A stretch of DNA of 63,098 nucleotides, taken from positions 1 through 63,098 of the forward strand of contig UQTE01000014.1 of assembly GCA_900543805.1 (NCBI GenBank). The letters run 5' to 3'. The notes under the pieces were generated by a model that was not told the origin of the DNA, made no database searches, and worked only from the letters and a program-made list of their open reading frames with translations. Made by a program: the position numbers and the translations under genes. This DNA comes from an uncultured Sutterella sp. Its GTDB lineage: Bacteria > Pseudomonadota > Gammaproteobacteria > Burkholderiales > Burkholderiaceae_F. Positions 8,508 through 16,882 of this stretch are shown in pieces (positions within the stretch are counted from its first letter, which is position 1; each line of letters starts with the position of its first letter).

Positions 8508-8645
8508 AGAAAAAGGGAGCGCGGCCCTGTATTCCGCGCTCCCCAGGAGACCTGAAAACTTTCCCGCCACGGTCCAAGCTTCGCGTCGGGTGATGTTCCG
8601 GACCGACCCCTCAGTCCTTTGTGTGGAACATCTCGTCTTCCGTTG
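8508..8645 (-). ncRNA. Candidate structured small RNA of about 138 nt
   Basis: On the minus strand a near-consensus sigma-70 promoter (TTGAGA at 8680-8675, 17-bp spacer, TATAGT at 8657-8652) is followed by about 138 bases without a convincing frame. These fold as ATGTTCC/GGAACAT with an inner GGAC/GTCC stem (8593-8631), a second imperfect stem CCCGACGCG/CGTGGCGGG (8563-8590), and a perfect 10-bp terminator GGGAGCGCGG/CCGCGCTCCC (8515-8543) ending in TTTTTCTT. It does not match the SRP RNA loop or the 6S RNA outline. A trans-acting sRNA is the likeliest reading. It faces the AIM24-like gene and ends about 110 bases from it. Confidence 0.65.
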
Positions 8646-8651
8646 AGAACC

Positions 8652-8680
8652 ACTATACAGAACATGAGACGATTTCTCAA
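8652..8680 (-). promoter_or_regulatory. Sigma-70 promoter of the candidate sRNA
   Basis: TTGAGA, a 17-base spacer and TATAGT read on the minus strand; transcription is expected to start near 8645. Confidence 0.7.
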
Positions 8681-9226
8681 GTGATTTTCGGGTCGTGACA
8701 TCCTTTTTTACATTCACTTGATCGAGCGCAACACTTTGTCATTCTCTCTGAAACGAAGCTTACGAAACCTTTTCAAGCTTACGAAATCCTTACAGAACCC
8801 CCCTCGGGAGTAGGCATTCAGTACCAGTCACACAAAAAGAAGGATTTTCTGCACATCTTTTCAACCCTCTTTCAGAATGCTCTTTCACTCCGATTTTCAG
8901 TCAAAAAACGTCCTGAAAGTAAAGCGTAAGCCTCGTTTAATCGTGAGAACTTTTCTCATCTGCACAATAGAAAACGCTCGGGTTTACCCGCAACGTCGCG
9001 TTGCATCCTGTCCTTTTCTTAAGAAAAGCCGACGATTTTCCTTGGGTTTCGCATCGTTTCCTTAAGAATCCCGCGTCCCCGGGATTGGTCAATCCGCTGA
9101 GAGTTTCTCTCAGCTCGAAACCGCCGCCCTCTGTATCCGCAGGAAAACGACAAAATTCGCCCGCCCGCAGGTTCTTAGCGTGCGTGTTACAGTGGAAGAA
9201 TCTCCTCTTTCATTTGGGAGCATCGA
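8681..9226. other. Gene-poor region
   Basis: No credible gene. A short direct repeat AAGCTTACGAAA occurs twice near 8757-8783. The sequence is less GC-rich than the flanks. The only signal towards the next gene is the GGGAG ribosome site at 9216. Confidence 0.4.
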
Positions 9227-9631
9227 ATGACTCGACGCACTTTCCTCGGCCTCCTGCAGGCCGCGCTTTTTGGCTCCGCCGCGGCCGTCACCCCGACGGA
9301 GAGCAAGGCTTTCGACATTGACGAAGGACGCCGCTACGATGCGCAGGGCCGTTATCAGGGCCGCGTCGACGACAGCGGGCGCCGTTACGACGCGCAGGGA
9401 CGCTATCAGGGACGCTCGGACAAGTCGGGCCGCGTCTACGACTCCATGGGCCGCTATCAGGGCCGAGAAGATTCGTCGGGCAGACGTTACGACGCGCAGG
9501 GGCGCTATCTCGGAAGAAAAGATTCGTCGGGGCGAATCTACGACTCGATGGGCCGTTATCAGGGCCGCGAAGACTCGTCCGGAAGACGATACGACGCCCA
9601 AGGCCGTTACCAAGGGCGTCGCGACGATTGA
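9227..9631 (+). CDS. Tat-exported protein of six 17-residue RYDxxGRYxGR repeats
   Basis: A 134-residue protein. Residues 1-28 are a Tat-type signal (TRRTFLG, hydrophobic core, then SKA). The rest is six tandem 17-residue units, each GRxYDxxGRYxGRxDxS, alternating between a RYDAQGRYQG and an xYDSMGRYQG form. The repeat unit is 51 bases and the copies are very similar at DNA level, so copy number may vary. The arginine/tyrosine/glycine/aspartate composition suggests an extended, possibly polyanion-binding periplasmic or surface protein. No family function is known to me. GGGAG stands 6 bases before the start. Confidence 0.8.
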   Translation: MTRRTFLGLLQAALFGSAAAVTPTESKAFDIDEGRRYDAQGRYQGRVDDSGRRYDAQGRYQGRSDKSGRVYDSMGRYQGREDSSGRRYDAQGRYLGRKDSSGRIYDSMGRYQGREDSSGRRYDAQGRYQGRRDD

Positions 9632-9648
9632 GAATGATTGAGTCCGGC

Positions 9649-10464
9649 TTACCAGGTCGGACGGATCGTACCGCGGAAGGTTTCCTCCACGTAGCGCTTC
9701 GTTTCGGGCGAACGGTAGCTCTCGACGAAGGTCTTCACCGCGTTGCTCTCCGCATTGTCCGGACGCGCGGCGATGATGATGAGCGCATAGGCCGCGTCAA
9801 GAGACTCGAAGGCGAAACCTTCCTTTTCGGGAGAGAGACCCGAGCTGATGACGTAGTTCATCGGGATCACCGCCACAGCCGTGTCGTCGAGGCTGCGCGG
9901 AAGTTGTGCGGCTTCCATTTCGAGGATCTTGAGGTTCTTCGGATTTTCGACGACGTCGGCCGGAACCGCGTCGTCCTTGCGGTCGGCCTTGAGTTTGATC
10001 AGGCCCTGGGCTTCAAGAAGCAGGAGTCCGCGGCCGCCGTTCGTCGGGTCATTCGGGATCGCCACGACCGAACCTTCGGGGATTTCGGCGACGCTCTTGA
10101 TCGTCTTTGAGTAGCAACCCATGGGCTGCACGACCGCCTTCCCCACGACGCGCAGATCGGTCTTGTTCACCTTGTTGAAGTTCTGCAGGAAGGGCTCGTG
10201 CTGGTAGACGACGGCGTCGAGCGCCCTGTCGGCGAGCGAACGGTCGGGCGAGATGTAGTCGGTGAATTCCACCACTTCCACCGTAAGGCCCTTTTGCTTG
10301 GCGACCTCGGCCGCCTTCGTCACGATGTCGGCGTGCGGACCCGCCGTCACGCCCACGCGGATGCGGCTGGCATCGGCCGCCTTGTCGGAGCAACCGGCCG
10401 TACCGAGAAGAAGAACGGAGCAAGCGGCGGCGGCCGCGAGGGAGAGAAGGTTGCGTCGTTGCAT
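9649..10464 (-). CDS. metQ: MetQ/NlpA-type substrate-binding lipoprotein
   Basis: A 271-residue lipoprotein that binds methionine or a related ligand for an ABC importer. The start at 10464 follows GGAGGCAACC and opens with MQRRNLLSL and a lipobox LLGTAGC. The mature protein begins IRVGVTAGPHADI and continues with YISPDRSLADRALDAVVYQHEPFL, as in NlpA proteins; NDPTNGGRGLLLL is also diagnostic. The partner genes metN and metI are not in the window, so it either serves a remote transporter or acts alone. Confidence 0.92.
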   Translation of the reverse strand: MQRRNLLSLAAAAACSVLLLGTAGCSDKAADASRIRVGVTAGPHADIVTKAAEVAKQKGLTVEVVEFTDYISPDRSLADRALDAVVYQHEPFLQNFNKVNKTDLRVVGKAVVQPMGCYSKTIKSVAEIPEGSVVAIPNDPTNGGRGLLLLEAQGLIKLKADRKDDAVPADVVENPKNLKILEMEAAQLPRSLDDTAVAVIPMNYVISSGLSPEKEGFAFESLDAAYALIIIAARPDNAESNAVKTFVESYRSPETKRYVEETFRGTIRPTW

Positions 10465-10566
10465 GGTTGCCTCCGGGCAGTGTTCGTTGTCGATGATTTC
10501 CATTCTGCCCAAAGGTCGCTTCCGAATGGGAAAGGCCGTCGGGTAATACCACAACGAATGTGCAAT

Positions 10567-10599
10567 TAGCAAAACCCCGCGGTTTTCCGCCGCGGGGTT
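10567..10599 (-). terminator. Terminator of the bcp gene
   Basis: A 10-bp stem AACCCCGCGG/CCGCGGGGTT followed by TTGC on the minus strand; it sits between bcp and metQ and insulates metQ. Confidence 0.75.
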
Positions 10600-10628
10600 C
10601 GATCTTTCTGGATTGCGTCAACCGGAAG

Positions 10629-11105
10629 TCAGGAAAGTTCCGCGAGGAGCGCCTCGACGTGGCCCTTTGCCTTGACGCCGCGCATCGCCTTCACGACGAC
10701 GCCTTCGGGATTGATGACGAAGGTCGAGCGTTCGATCCCGAAGCACTTCTTTCCGTACATCATCTTCTCCTTCATCACGCCGTAGGCGCGGCACACGGTC
10801 TCCTCCTTGTCGGAAAGGAGCGTAATCGTAAGTTCCTGCTTCGCCTTGAAGCGGCAGTGCGACGCGACGGAATCGCGCGAGACGCCGAGAATGCGGTAGC
10901 CGAGCTTCGCGAAGTCGTCGGCCTTCGCCGTGAAGTCGCGGGCCTCGAGCGTGCAGCCCGCCGTGCTGTCCTTCGGGTAGAAATAGAGAATCACGCCTTC
11001 GCCGCGAAGCGCGGAAAGCGTCACTTCGCCTTCGTCGGCGGGCAGCGTGAAGTCGGGCGCGACGTCGCCTTCGCCGATCGGCGCGTTTTGCATTTCTGAG
11101 GTCAT
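10629..11105 (-). CDS. bcp: Thioredoxin-dependent peroxiredoxin (Bcp/PrxQ)
   Basis: A 158-residue peroxiredoxin reducing hydrogen peroxide and alkyl hydroperoxides. The frame has APDFTLP, YFYPKDSTAGCTLEARDF with the peroxidatic Cys of the usual PGCT motif (here AGCT), and a conserved GVSRDS segment. The usual resolving Cys five residues on is replaced by Ala (CTLEA), and other Cys residues lie at SHCRF, VCRAYG and KKCFG, so the resolving partner may differ. The start at 11105 is the only ATG that keeps the N-terminal strand complete. Confidence 0.92.
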   Translation of the reverse strand: MTSEMQNAPIGEGDVAPDFTLPADEGEVTLSALRGEGVILYFYPKDSTAGCTLEARDFTAKADDFAKLGYRILGVSRDSVASHCRFKAKQELTITLLSDKEETVCRAYGVMKEKMMYGKKCFGIERSTFVINPEGVVVKAMRGVKAKGHVEALLAELS

Positions 11106-11159
11106 CGAAACATTTCCTCCACAATCAGGGATGCCGTCATTCTACGGCGCCGTGGCGCG

Positions 11160-12116
11160 TCAGCCCGCAAGAAAAACGTTTTGTATCACAGCCACCCAGA
11201 CGGGGAGCGTCACCATGGCGGCGAGCGTGTGGGCCGTCGTGACTTCCGCGACGATCGGAGCGTTTCCCCGCATGCTCGCCGTCATGACGTAGCAGGACTG
11301 AGCCGTGGGCAGGGCCGCAAAAACCAGAAGCGCCGCCGCGCCCAAGGGTTCGAGTTGGAAAAACCAGGCCGTTCCCAGGGCGACGAGCGGGACCGCGACG
11401 AGTCGCTCCACGGTCGAGGCGGCGATGAGCGGAAAATGTGCGCGCAGATTCTCGATCTTGAGACCCGCGCCGATGCAGAGAAGTCCCATCGCGAGCGAAG
11501 CGTTCCCGAGGGACTTGAGGAAATGCATGAGCACTTCCGGAATCGGAACCGCAAAGACGTTCACGAGAAGGCCCGAGACGGTCGCGATGATGAGGGGGTT
11601 CGTGAAGATCGTCTTCACGGTCTTCTTCCAGAGCCCGCCCTTCTTTTGGACGTTCTCGGCCCGCGCCACCGCGCCCGCGAGCGCGCTCACCGCAATGGAG
11701 CTTGAAATCGGAACCCAGAAGGCCATGAGAAAGGCGAAGAAGGCAAAGCCTTCTTCCCCAGCGAGACGCATGATGATCGCAAAGCCCACATAGCTGTTGA
11801 AACGAAATCCGCAGTGAAAGACCGAGGCGTGCGTCACATCGTCGGCCGGCACGATCTTTCTTACGAGCCACGAGAGAAGTACGGCCAGAAACATGGTGCC
11901 CACGGCCACCGCGAGGAAGTACCCCGCGTCGGCGAGCGAGAGCTTCGAATTCGCGACCGACGTAAAGAGAAGCGGCGGAAAGAGAACGTAGAAGACGACG
12001 TTTTCCGCGCCCTTCCAGAAGCCTTCGTTGAAGTGTTGGCCGAGTTTGCCCTGCTTGAGGAGATAGCCGAGCAGGATGATGAGGAAGTCGGGAAGAATCA
12101 GAAGGACGCTGAGCAT
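11160..12116 (-). CDS. AEC family auxin-efflux-type transporter
   Basis: A 318-residue inner-membrane protein with about ten hydrophobic segments in two repeats of five, as in AEC carriers related to MdcF malonate and auxin carriers. Telling phrases are YLLKQGKLGQ, SVFHCGFRFNSYVGFAI, FTNPLIIATVSGLLVN and LPTAQSCYVMTASM. It probably exports or takes up a small organic acid; the substrate is unclear. AAGGA precedes the ATG at 12116. It is a single gene. Confidence 0.88.
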   Translation of the reverse strand: MLSVLLILPDFLIILLGYLLKQGKLGQHFNEGFWKGAENVVFYVLFPPLLFTSVANSKLSLADAGYFLAVAVGTMFLAVLLSWLVRKIVPADDVTHASVFHCGFRFNSYVGFAIIMRLAGEEGFAFFAFLMAFWVPISSSIAVSALAGAVARAENVQKKGGLWKKTVKTIFTNPLIIATVSGLLVNVFAVPIPEVLMHFLKSLGNASLAMGLLCIGAGLKIENLRAHFPLIAASTVERLVAVPLVALGTAWFFQLEPLGAAALLVFAALPTAQSCYVMTASMRGNAPIVAEVTTAHTLAAMVTLPVWVAVIQNVFLAG

Positions 12117-12271
12117 AAGGAGTCCTTTGCGCGAAGATCTCTACGCATATTTTCGTATGGTTTTGCGGGGTCGGCAGGCTCCTTATGGAAAGCATGCGAT
12201 GAACCGCGCCTTTCTTCTCATCTTACGAAAAGCAATCCCTTCCGCCTATACCAAAGACTACGCATTTCCCA

Positions 12272-12312
12272 TAAAAAAGCGCCTCCCGCAACCCGTATTG
12301 CGAGAAGCGCTT
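12272..12312 (-). terminator. Terminator of hsp20
   Basis: A 14-bp stem AGCGCTTCTCGCAA / TTGCGGGAGGCGCT (with G.U pairs) followed by TTTTTT on the minus strand. A second perfect 8-bp hairpin, GCGCCGCG/CGCGGCGC (12320-12340), lies between it and the gene. Confidence 0.85.
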
Positions 12313-12357
12313 CCGGGAAGCGCCGCGGCAAGCGCGGCGCTCACCCGACTGTGCACG

Positions 12358-12801
12358 TCATTCGATCATGATGGTCTTCTTTTCAGGGATCGCGGCTTCC
12401 TTCTTCGGAAGCGAGATCTGCAGGATCCCGTTTTCGAACTTCGCCTTCACGTCCTCTTCCGTCAGCGCGTCGCCCACGTAGAAGGAGCGCGAGAGCGATC
12501 CGCTGTAGCGTTCGCGGCGCAGGTAGCGGCCTTCTTCCTTGCCGTCCTTCTTTTCGAGGCTCTTCTGAGCGGAGATGGTGAGGTAGCCGTCCTTCAGCTC
12601 GGCCTTCACGTCTTCCTTCTTGAAGCCCGGCAGGTCGATGTCGAGCTCGTAGCCCGTTTCCGTTTCACGCACGTCGGTGCGCATCAGACGGTCCGCGCGC
12701 TTCCCGAAGAGGGGATCGCGGCGCTGCGGCATGTCCATGAGCCCGAAGAAGTTGTCGAAATCATCGAAAATGTTGTCGTGGTAAAGAGTCGGAACAAACA
12801 T
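12358..12801 (-). CDS. Small heat-shock protein of the Hsp20/IbpA family
   Basis: A 147-residue alpha-crystallin-type holdase that keeps unfolded proteins soluble. The core is RTDVRETETGYELDIDLPGF..DVKAELKDGYLTISA, then RSFYVGDALTEEDVKAKFENGILQISLPK, with the GIL motif, and a C-terminal IMI-like tail (TIMIE) for oligomer contacts. AGGAG stands 5 bases before the start. Expression is predicted to be heat-induced from the sigma-32 promoter at 12935-12967. Confidence 0.95.
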   Translation of the reverse strand: MFVPTLYHDNIFDDFDNFFGLMDMPQRRDPLFGKRADRLMRTDVRETETGYELDIDLPGFKKEDVKAELKDGYLTISAQKSLEKKDGKEEGRYLRRERYSGSLSRSFYVGDALTEEDVKAKFENGILQISLPKKEAAIPEKKTIMIE

Positions 12802-12934
12802 ATCATTCTCCTATCGTTCGTCCGTCCTTTGACCGGGAGGTCTCGCGGAACTTTGGCGTTCCGCCGGCCCTCGATGCGAGGGACATCGTTGTTATCAAAG
12901 GGGCTATGGAATCTTTTCCTTCCCCCTACACCTC

Positions 12935-12967
12935 ATAGATGGGGTTGAAGCTCCCCGCTTCAAGGGG
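12935..12967 (-). promoter_or_regulatory. Sigma-32 heat-shock promoter of hsp20
   Basis: On the minus strand CCCCTTGAA (12967-12959), a 14-base spacer and CCCCATCTAT (12944-12935) match the sigma-32 consensus (CTTGAA, 13-15 bases, CCCCAT) almost perfectly. Transcription from about 12928 would give a leader of about 127 bases containing two stems (CCCTCG/CGAGGG and GCGGAAC/GTTCCGC). Confidence 0.85.
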
Positions 12968-13094
12968 AAGAATGAAACAAGATGTATCAGGCTTTTCCCG
13001 CCCCTTCGCCCTTCTCTTCCTCCTCGGGCGTCCGAGCCTGCTATCCTTTTTTCGTCGCGCACCGCGCACAGAACAAGATTGAAAGGAGAACCCC

Positions 13095-13655
13095 ATGGAC
13101 CCGTACGTTCAAACACTGGCCGATCTCTGCCGCCACTTCGCCCTCTTTTTCCGCGGCGGCGCCGACGAAGCCTGGTTCAAGACCTGGCCGCAGGTGGCGG
13201 GCGTGCTACTCGCCCCGGCCGACGCCCGGGAACCCGTCGCGATCGCGGAACTCGACCCCAACGCCGTCGCGCAGAGCGAGGCGAAGCTCTTTTACGGCGT
13301 CTCGAGCGTGACGCTCCCGCTCACCGAGAGCTCCTGGTCGAACGCCGCGCAGCTTTACTGCCAGACGGAGACCTTCGCGACCCGCGCCGCCTATCGAGAA
13401 GAAGGCCTCGCGCTTGCGGACGACCTGAACCTCCCGGAAGACCATCTCGGCATTTCGCTCGAATTCCTCGCCTACCTCCTGGAAAAGGGCAAGAACGACC
13501 GCGCCCGCCTCTTCCTCTCCGAACACATCCTCAACTGGTGGCCCCGCGCCTCGGAAGCGATCCTTGCGCGGGACGACTCCGAGCCGATCCGTCCGGTCGT
13601 CAAGGCCCTCACCGCGCTTCTCGACGAGGTGAAGGCGACGCTCGAAGAAGCCTGA
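13095..13655 (+). CDS. TorD/DmsD-family chaperone
   Basis: A 186-residue all-helical protein of the TorD type, chaperones that hold molybdoenzyme Tat precursors during cofactor loading. It shows the family's length, an aromatic-rich N-terminal helix region, the late motif EDHLGISLEFLAYLLEKGK (matching the family's DHIxxELEFM pattern) and FLSEHILNWWP. GGAG lies six bases before the ATG. No molybdoenzyme gene is adjacent, so its client is elsewhere. A second TorD-like gene is at 48270. Confidence 0.8.
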   Translation: MDPYVQTLADLCRHFALFFRGGADEAWFKTWPQVAGVLLAPADAREPVAIAELDPNAVAQSEAKLFYGVSSVTLPLTESSWSNAAQLYCQTETFATRAAYREEGLALADDLNLPEDHLGISLEFLAYLLEKGKNDRARLFLSEHILNWWPRASEAILARDDSEPIRPVVKALTALLDEVKATLEEA

Positions 13656-13680
13656 TTTCCGAAGATTCGCCCCCAATACA

Positions 13681-13718
13681 AAACCGCACCCGACTCGCGC
13701 CGGATGCGGTTTTTTTTT
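13681..13718 (+). terminator. Terminator of the TorD-like gene
   Basis: AAACCGCA/TGCGGTTT with an inner CCG/CGG, then a T8 tract. Confidence 0.9.
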
Positions 13719-13737
13719 CGTCAATTGCGGCAGAGGT

Positions 13738-14838
13738 TTAGCCGAGTACGCGGTGCGTCATGTCGACGAAGACCTTCACGCCGTTTTCCAGGTACTTCGG
13801 GTCAAACGACATGTTCGCGGCATGCAGGCCCGGCGTTGCGCCGACGCCCACGCCGAAGTAGGCGGCCTTGATCGAAGGCTTCGCCATCTTGAAGTTGTGG
13901 AAGTCTTCACCGCCGCCTCCGCAGTCCTTGGCGAGGGCTTCCTTGCCGAAGAGCGAGACGATGCTTTCGGCCACCATGGCCTTGAAGTCTTCGTCGTATT
14001 CGGCCGCGGGGCAGGAACCGCGTTCCGTCACGACGGCCTTGGCGCCGAAGGCGGCGGCCGTGTTTTCGACGGCGCGCTTGAAGGCGGCGCGCAGTTCGTC
14101 GGCGAGCGCGTTCGTGCCGGCGCGGCAGTCGAACGTAAGGCTCGCGTGCGGCGGAACCGTGTTCGTCGCGCCCGCATCGGCGTGGAACTGCGTGCACTTC
14201 ATCGACCAGACTCCGGCCGGATTGAGCCAGATCGCCTGAACGGCCTGCACGACGGCGGTGCCGACGTCGATCGCGTTGATGCCGAGGTGCGGACGCGCAG
14301 CGTGGGCGCTGCGGCCTTCGATTTCAACGAAGGTGGTGAGCGAAGCCGAGTGCATGACGCCCGCGCAGATCTGACCGGCGGGAACGTCCTGGATCGGGCG
14401 GATGTGGGCGCCGAGCGCGTAGTCGACGTCGTCCAAAACGCCGTCCTTGATCATCGCGGCGGCGCCCGTGATGTTTTCTTCGGCGGGCTGGAAGACGAGC
14501 TTCACGGCGCCCTTCTTGATCGTGCCGACGAGGCGGCTCGCGGCGGCGAGAAGCATCGCGGTGTGCGAGTCGTGACCGCAGGCGTGAATGGCGCATTCCT
14601 TGCCGTCGATCGTGAAGGGAAGCGCGTCCATGTCGGCGCGCAGCATCAGAACCGGACCGGGTTCTTCGCCGCGGATGTAGCCCACGACGCCCGTACCGCC
14701 CACGTTGCGCGTGACGGGAATGCCGAGGTCTTCAAGGGTCTTGGCGACATAGGCGGAAGTCTTCACTTCCTGCATGGCGAGTTCGGGAATCTGATGGAGA
14801 TCCTGCCAAAGGGCTACAGGATCGAGAATCTTGGACAT
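13738..14838 (-). CDS. M20-family amidohydrolase (peptidase M20D type)
   Basis: A 366-residue zinc-dependent hydrolase of N-acyl amino acids or similar amides. Metal-binding motifs are RADMDALPF, HACGHDSHTAM, FQPAEE and SAHAARPHLGINA, with the C-terminal GGGGEDFHNF. The order matches hippurate hydrolase/N-acyl-amino-acid amidohydrolases; the lid domain lies at about 170-280. It has no signal peptide, so it is cytosolic. It is a single gene converging on the TorD-like gene. Confidence 0.92.
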   Translation of the reverse strand: MSKILDPVALWQDLHQIPELAMQEVKTSAYVAKTLEDLGIPVTRNVGGTGVVGYIRGEEPGPVLMLRADMDALPFTIDGKECAIHACGHDSHTAMLLAAASRLVGTIKKGAVKLVFQPAEENITGAAAMIKDGVLDDVDYALGAHIRPIQDVPAGQICAGVMHSASLTTFVEIEGRSAHAARPHLGINAIDVGTAVVQAVQAIWLNPAGVWSMKCTQFHADAGATNTVPPHASLTFDCRAGTNALADELRAAFKRAVENTAAAFGAKAVVTERGSCPAAEYDEDFKAMVAESIVSLFGKEALAKDCGGGGEDFHNFKMAKPSIKAAYFGVGVGATPGLHAANMSFDPKYLENGVKVFVDMTHRVLG

Positions 14839-15017
14839 GACAACTTCTCCTTCGAGTTGCGTTGTTTGGGGAACAAAGAAATTTTAAAGGATGGCGCCCG
14901 CAACAAGCTTAGGCGAAATACCTATCCGGCCGTCTTCTTTACGTTGCGTCACCGATTTTTTGCGGCGCATCCCGTCGCTCCGCGCTAGGATGGAATGGAA
15001 ACCAGGGAGACTTTTTT

Positions 15018-15488
15018 ATGCGACGCGCACTTCTTTCACTCTCCGCCCTATTGCTTCTTTCGGGCTGCAGCACCTACGTCACCGTCGTAACCGAACCCGA
15101 AGGGGCCATGATTTCCGATCCCACGGGTTCGCAGCTCTACGGCTATTCGCCCGTGGAAATCGAGTACGACACGGACCTTCTGCGCAATCAGGGAGGTCTC
15201 GTCCCGGGCTACCGCGCAACCTGGCAGTCGGGCGCGACCGCACAGACGGAATCCCCCTTCTACATCAACGACCTGCAGTACGGCGCCACCGTCAAGCTCG
15301 TGCGCCCCGAAGGAGCGCCGGGACTCGAAAAGGACCTCGACTTCGCATTGAAGCGCGCGCAGGAACGTGCCCGCCAGGCCGAAGCCGAGCGCGACCGAGC
15401 CTACCTCTACATGGACCACGGCTGGGGCTGGGGGCCCGGCTGGGGATGGGGTCCGGGCTGGGGCATCGGCGTGGGCGTTCCTTTCTGA
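15018..15488 (+). CDS. Small lipoprotein with a Gly-Trp-rich tail
   Basis: A 156-residue lipoprotein with signal peptide and lipobox LLLSGC (acylated Cys18). The mature part starts with a PEGA-like strand, VTEPEGAMISDPTG..LYGYSPVEIEY. A charged helix of alternating Arg/Ala/Glu runs over about 115-135. The C-terminus is glycine/tryptophan-rich with repeats of GPGWGWG. It is probably in the outer membrane facing the periplasm; function is unknown. GGGAG lies upstream of the start. Confidence 0.8.
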   Translation: MRRALLSLSALLLLSGCSTYVTVVTEPEGAMISDPTGSQLYGYSPVEIEYDTDLLRNQGGLVPGYRATWQSGATAQTESPFYINDLQYGATVKLVRPEGAPGLEKDLDFALKRAQERARQAEAERDRAYLYMDHGWGWGPGWGWGPGWGIGVGVPF

Positions 15489-15612
15489 TGCCCGATCAGG
15501 TTTCCTTTAGGTTCGCGGGATAAATCCTTAAGCTTCGCGCAGGAGTGCCTGCGGTAGAATGCATAACGAACCGCGGGCACTTCGCCCGTACCTTTTGGAA
15601 GGAGAATTTCCG

Positions 15613-16044
15613 ATGAATCTTCGCACCCTCGCCCTCTGCGCCGCCGTGGCCTCTTCGTTTGCCTTCGGCTCCGTCCAGGCCAAAGAACCGGTCGAACCGC
15701 AGCCCGCGACCCCGCTCACCTACGTGAACCCGGCCTATCACAAGATCACGCCGGACGTCGCCAAGAAGATGATGGAATCGGAAAAGGTCGTCATCCTCGA
15801 CGTGCGTACGCCCGAAGAAGTGAAGGCCGACGGCTACATCAAGGGCTCCGTCAACGTTCCTCTGGATCAGCTCCGTCCGGGCGTCAAGCTTGAAGCCGCT
15901 CCCGACCTCAACCAGAAGATCCTCGTTCACTGCAAGTCGGGCGTCCGCGCCGAAAAGGCTTCGAAGATCCTCGTGGAAACGGGCTACAAGAACGTCTACA
16001 ACTTCTACGGCACGCTGCAGTGGCCGTATGAACTGACGAAGTAA
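15613..16044 (+). CDS. Periplasmic rhodanese-like protein
   Basis: A 143-residue exported single-domain rhodanese. The start at 15613 is set by GGAAGGAG and by the signal peptide (MNLRTLALCAAVASSFAFGSVQA). The domain has ILDVRTPEEVKADGYIKGSVNVPLDQL and the active loop HCKSGVRA with the catalytic Cys. It probably transfers sulfane sulfur in the periplasm; the acceptor is unknown. Confidence 0.92.
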   Translation: MNLRTLALCAAVASSFAFGSVQAKEPVEPQPATPLTYVNPAYHKITPDVAKKMMESEKVVILDVRTPEEVKADGYIKGSVNVPLDQLRPGVKLEAAPDLNQKILVHCKSGVRAEKASKILVETGYKNVYNFYGTLQWPYELTK

Positions 16045-16068
16045 TCTTCGGATTGCTTTTGCCAAAAA

Positions 16069-16099
16069 GGGAGATCCCGCGGGGTCTCCCTTTTCTTTT
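16069..16099 (+). terminator. Terminator of the rhodanese gene
   Basis: GGGAGA..CCC/GGG..TCTCCC stem followed by TTTTCTTTT. Confidence 0.88.
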
Positions 16100-16199
16100 C
16101 CACGAACTGCGGCGGGTCCCGATACCGAACTTTTCCCTTGAGTTTCTTTTTCCATCGGTTAGAATGCTAGAGGTTTCAGGCGTTCCGGAGGATTCCCCG

Positions 16200-16751
16200 A
16201 TGATTCTGCGCACCGAAAGAACGGTTCTTCGTCCGTGGCGGCCGAGCGACCTTCCCGCCTTCGAGAGGCTCTGCGCCGACCCGCGCGTCATGCGCTACTT
16301 TCCTCGCACGCTGCCGCCCGAAATGGCCGACGCGCTCGCGCGGCGCCTGATCGACGAAATGGAGAGAAACGGCTTCGGCGCCTGGGCGCTTGAGATTCCG
16401 GGCGAAGCGGACTTCGCGGGGTTCGTCGGACTCGGAATTCCTTCGTTTCGATCCGAATGGCGCGAGATTCTCTGGCGGCTCGATCCCGCCTTCTGGCATC
16501 GGGGCTTTGCCACGGAAGCCGCCGAAAAGGTTCTGGAGACGGCCTTTGAATCGCTCGGCTTTCACGAAGTCGTCGCCTTCACGTCCTATTGGAACGTTCC
16601 CTCCATCCGCCTCATGCGACGACTCGGAATGAAGCGCGACTGGGCGGGCGACTTCAATCACCCGGCGCTGCCGATCACGCACCCGCTTGCGCGCCATTGT
16701 CTCTTCCGCATGAGCCGGCGCCGCTGGTCGTCGCAGTTCGACGACTTTTGA
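16200..16751 (+). CDS. GNAT N-acetyltransferase (RimJ/RimL type)
   Basis: A 183-residue acetyltransferase. The start at 16200 has GGAGG eight bases upstream and opens with the family's strand ILRTERTVLRPWRPSDLPAFERL. The acetyl-CoA site region is WHRGFATEAAEKVLETAFESLG, and NVPSIRLMRRLGMKRD is the C-terminal signature. The likely acceptor is a small molecule or a protein N-terminus. It is a single gene sharing a bidirectional terminator with the flavoprotein opposite. Confidence 0.9.
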   Translation: MILRTERTVLRPWRPSDLPAFERLCADPRVMRYFPRTLPPEMADALARRLIDEMERNGFGAWALEIPGEADFAGFVGLGIPSFRSEWREILWRLDPAFWHRGFATEAAEKVLETAFESLGFHEVVAFTSYWNVPSIRLMRRLGMKRDWAGDFNHPALPITHPLARHCLFRMSRRRWSSQFDDF

Positions 16752-16790
16752 CCGTCCGACATTCGATCAATCCATTCTTTCTTCATGCAG

Positions 16791-16825
16791 AAAGGCCCGG
16801 AACCTTCGAGAAGTTCCGGGCCTTT
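16791..16825. terminator. Bidirectional terminator between GNAT and flavoprotein genes
   Basis: GGCCCGGAAC/GTTCCGGGCC, ten perfect pairs, flanked by AAA on the left and TTT on the right. Confidence 0.88.
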
Positions 16826-16882
16826 GCTTCGCTTCTTCACCCGTCCCGACGGGGCGGGTGAGAAACGTCGAAGGCGAAGAGA

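Noticed and set aside
8508..8645. 6S RNA or SRP RNA identity for the candidate sRNA
   Set aside because: There is no GGAA-type SRP loop, and the stems are local rather than one long rod with a central bubble as in 6S RNA.
9300..9631. The 51-base tandem repeats as a CRISPR-like array
   Set aside because: The units are contiguous without spacers and stay in frame, so they are protein repeats.
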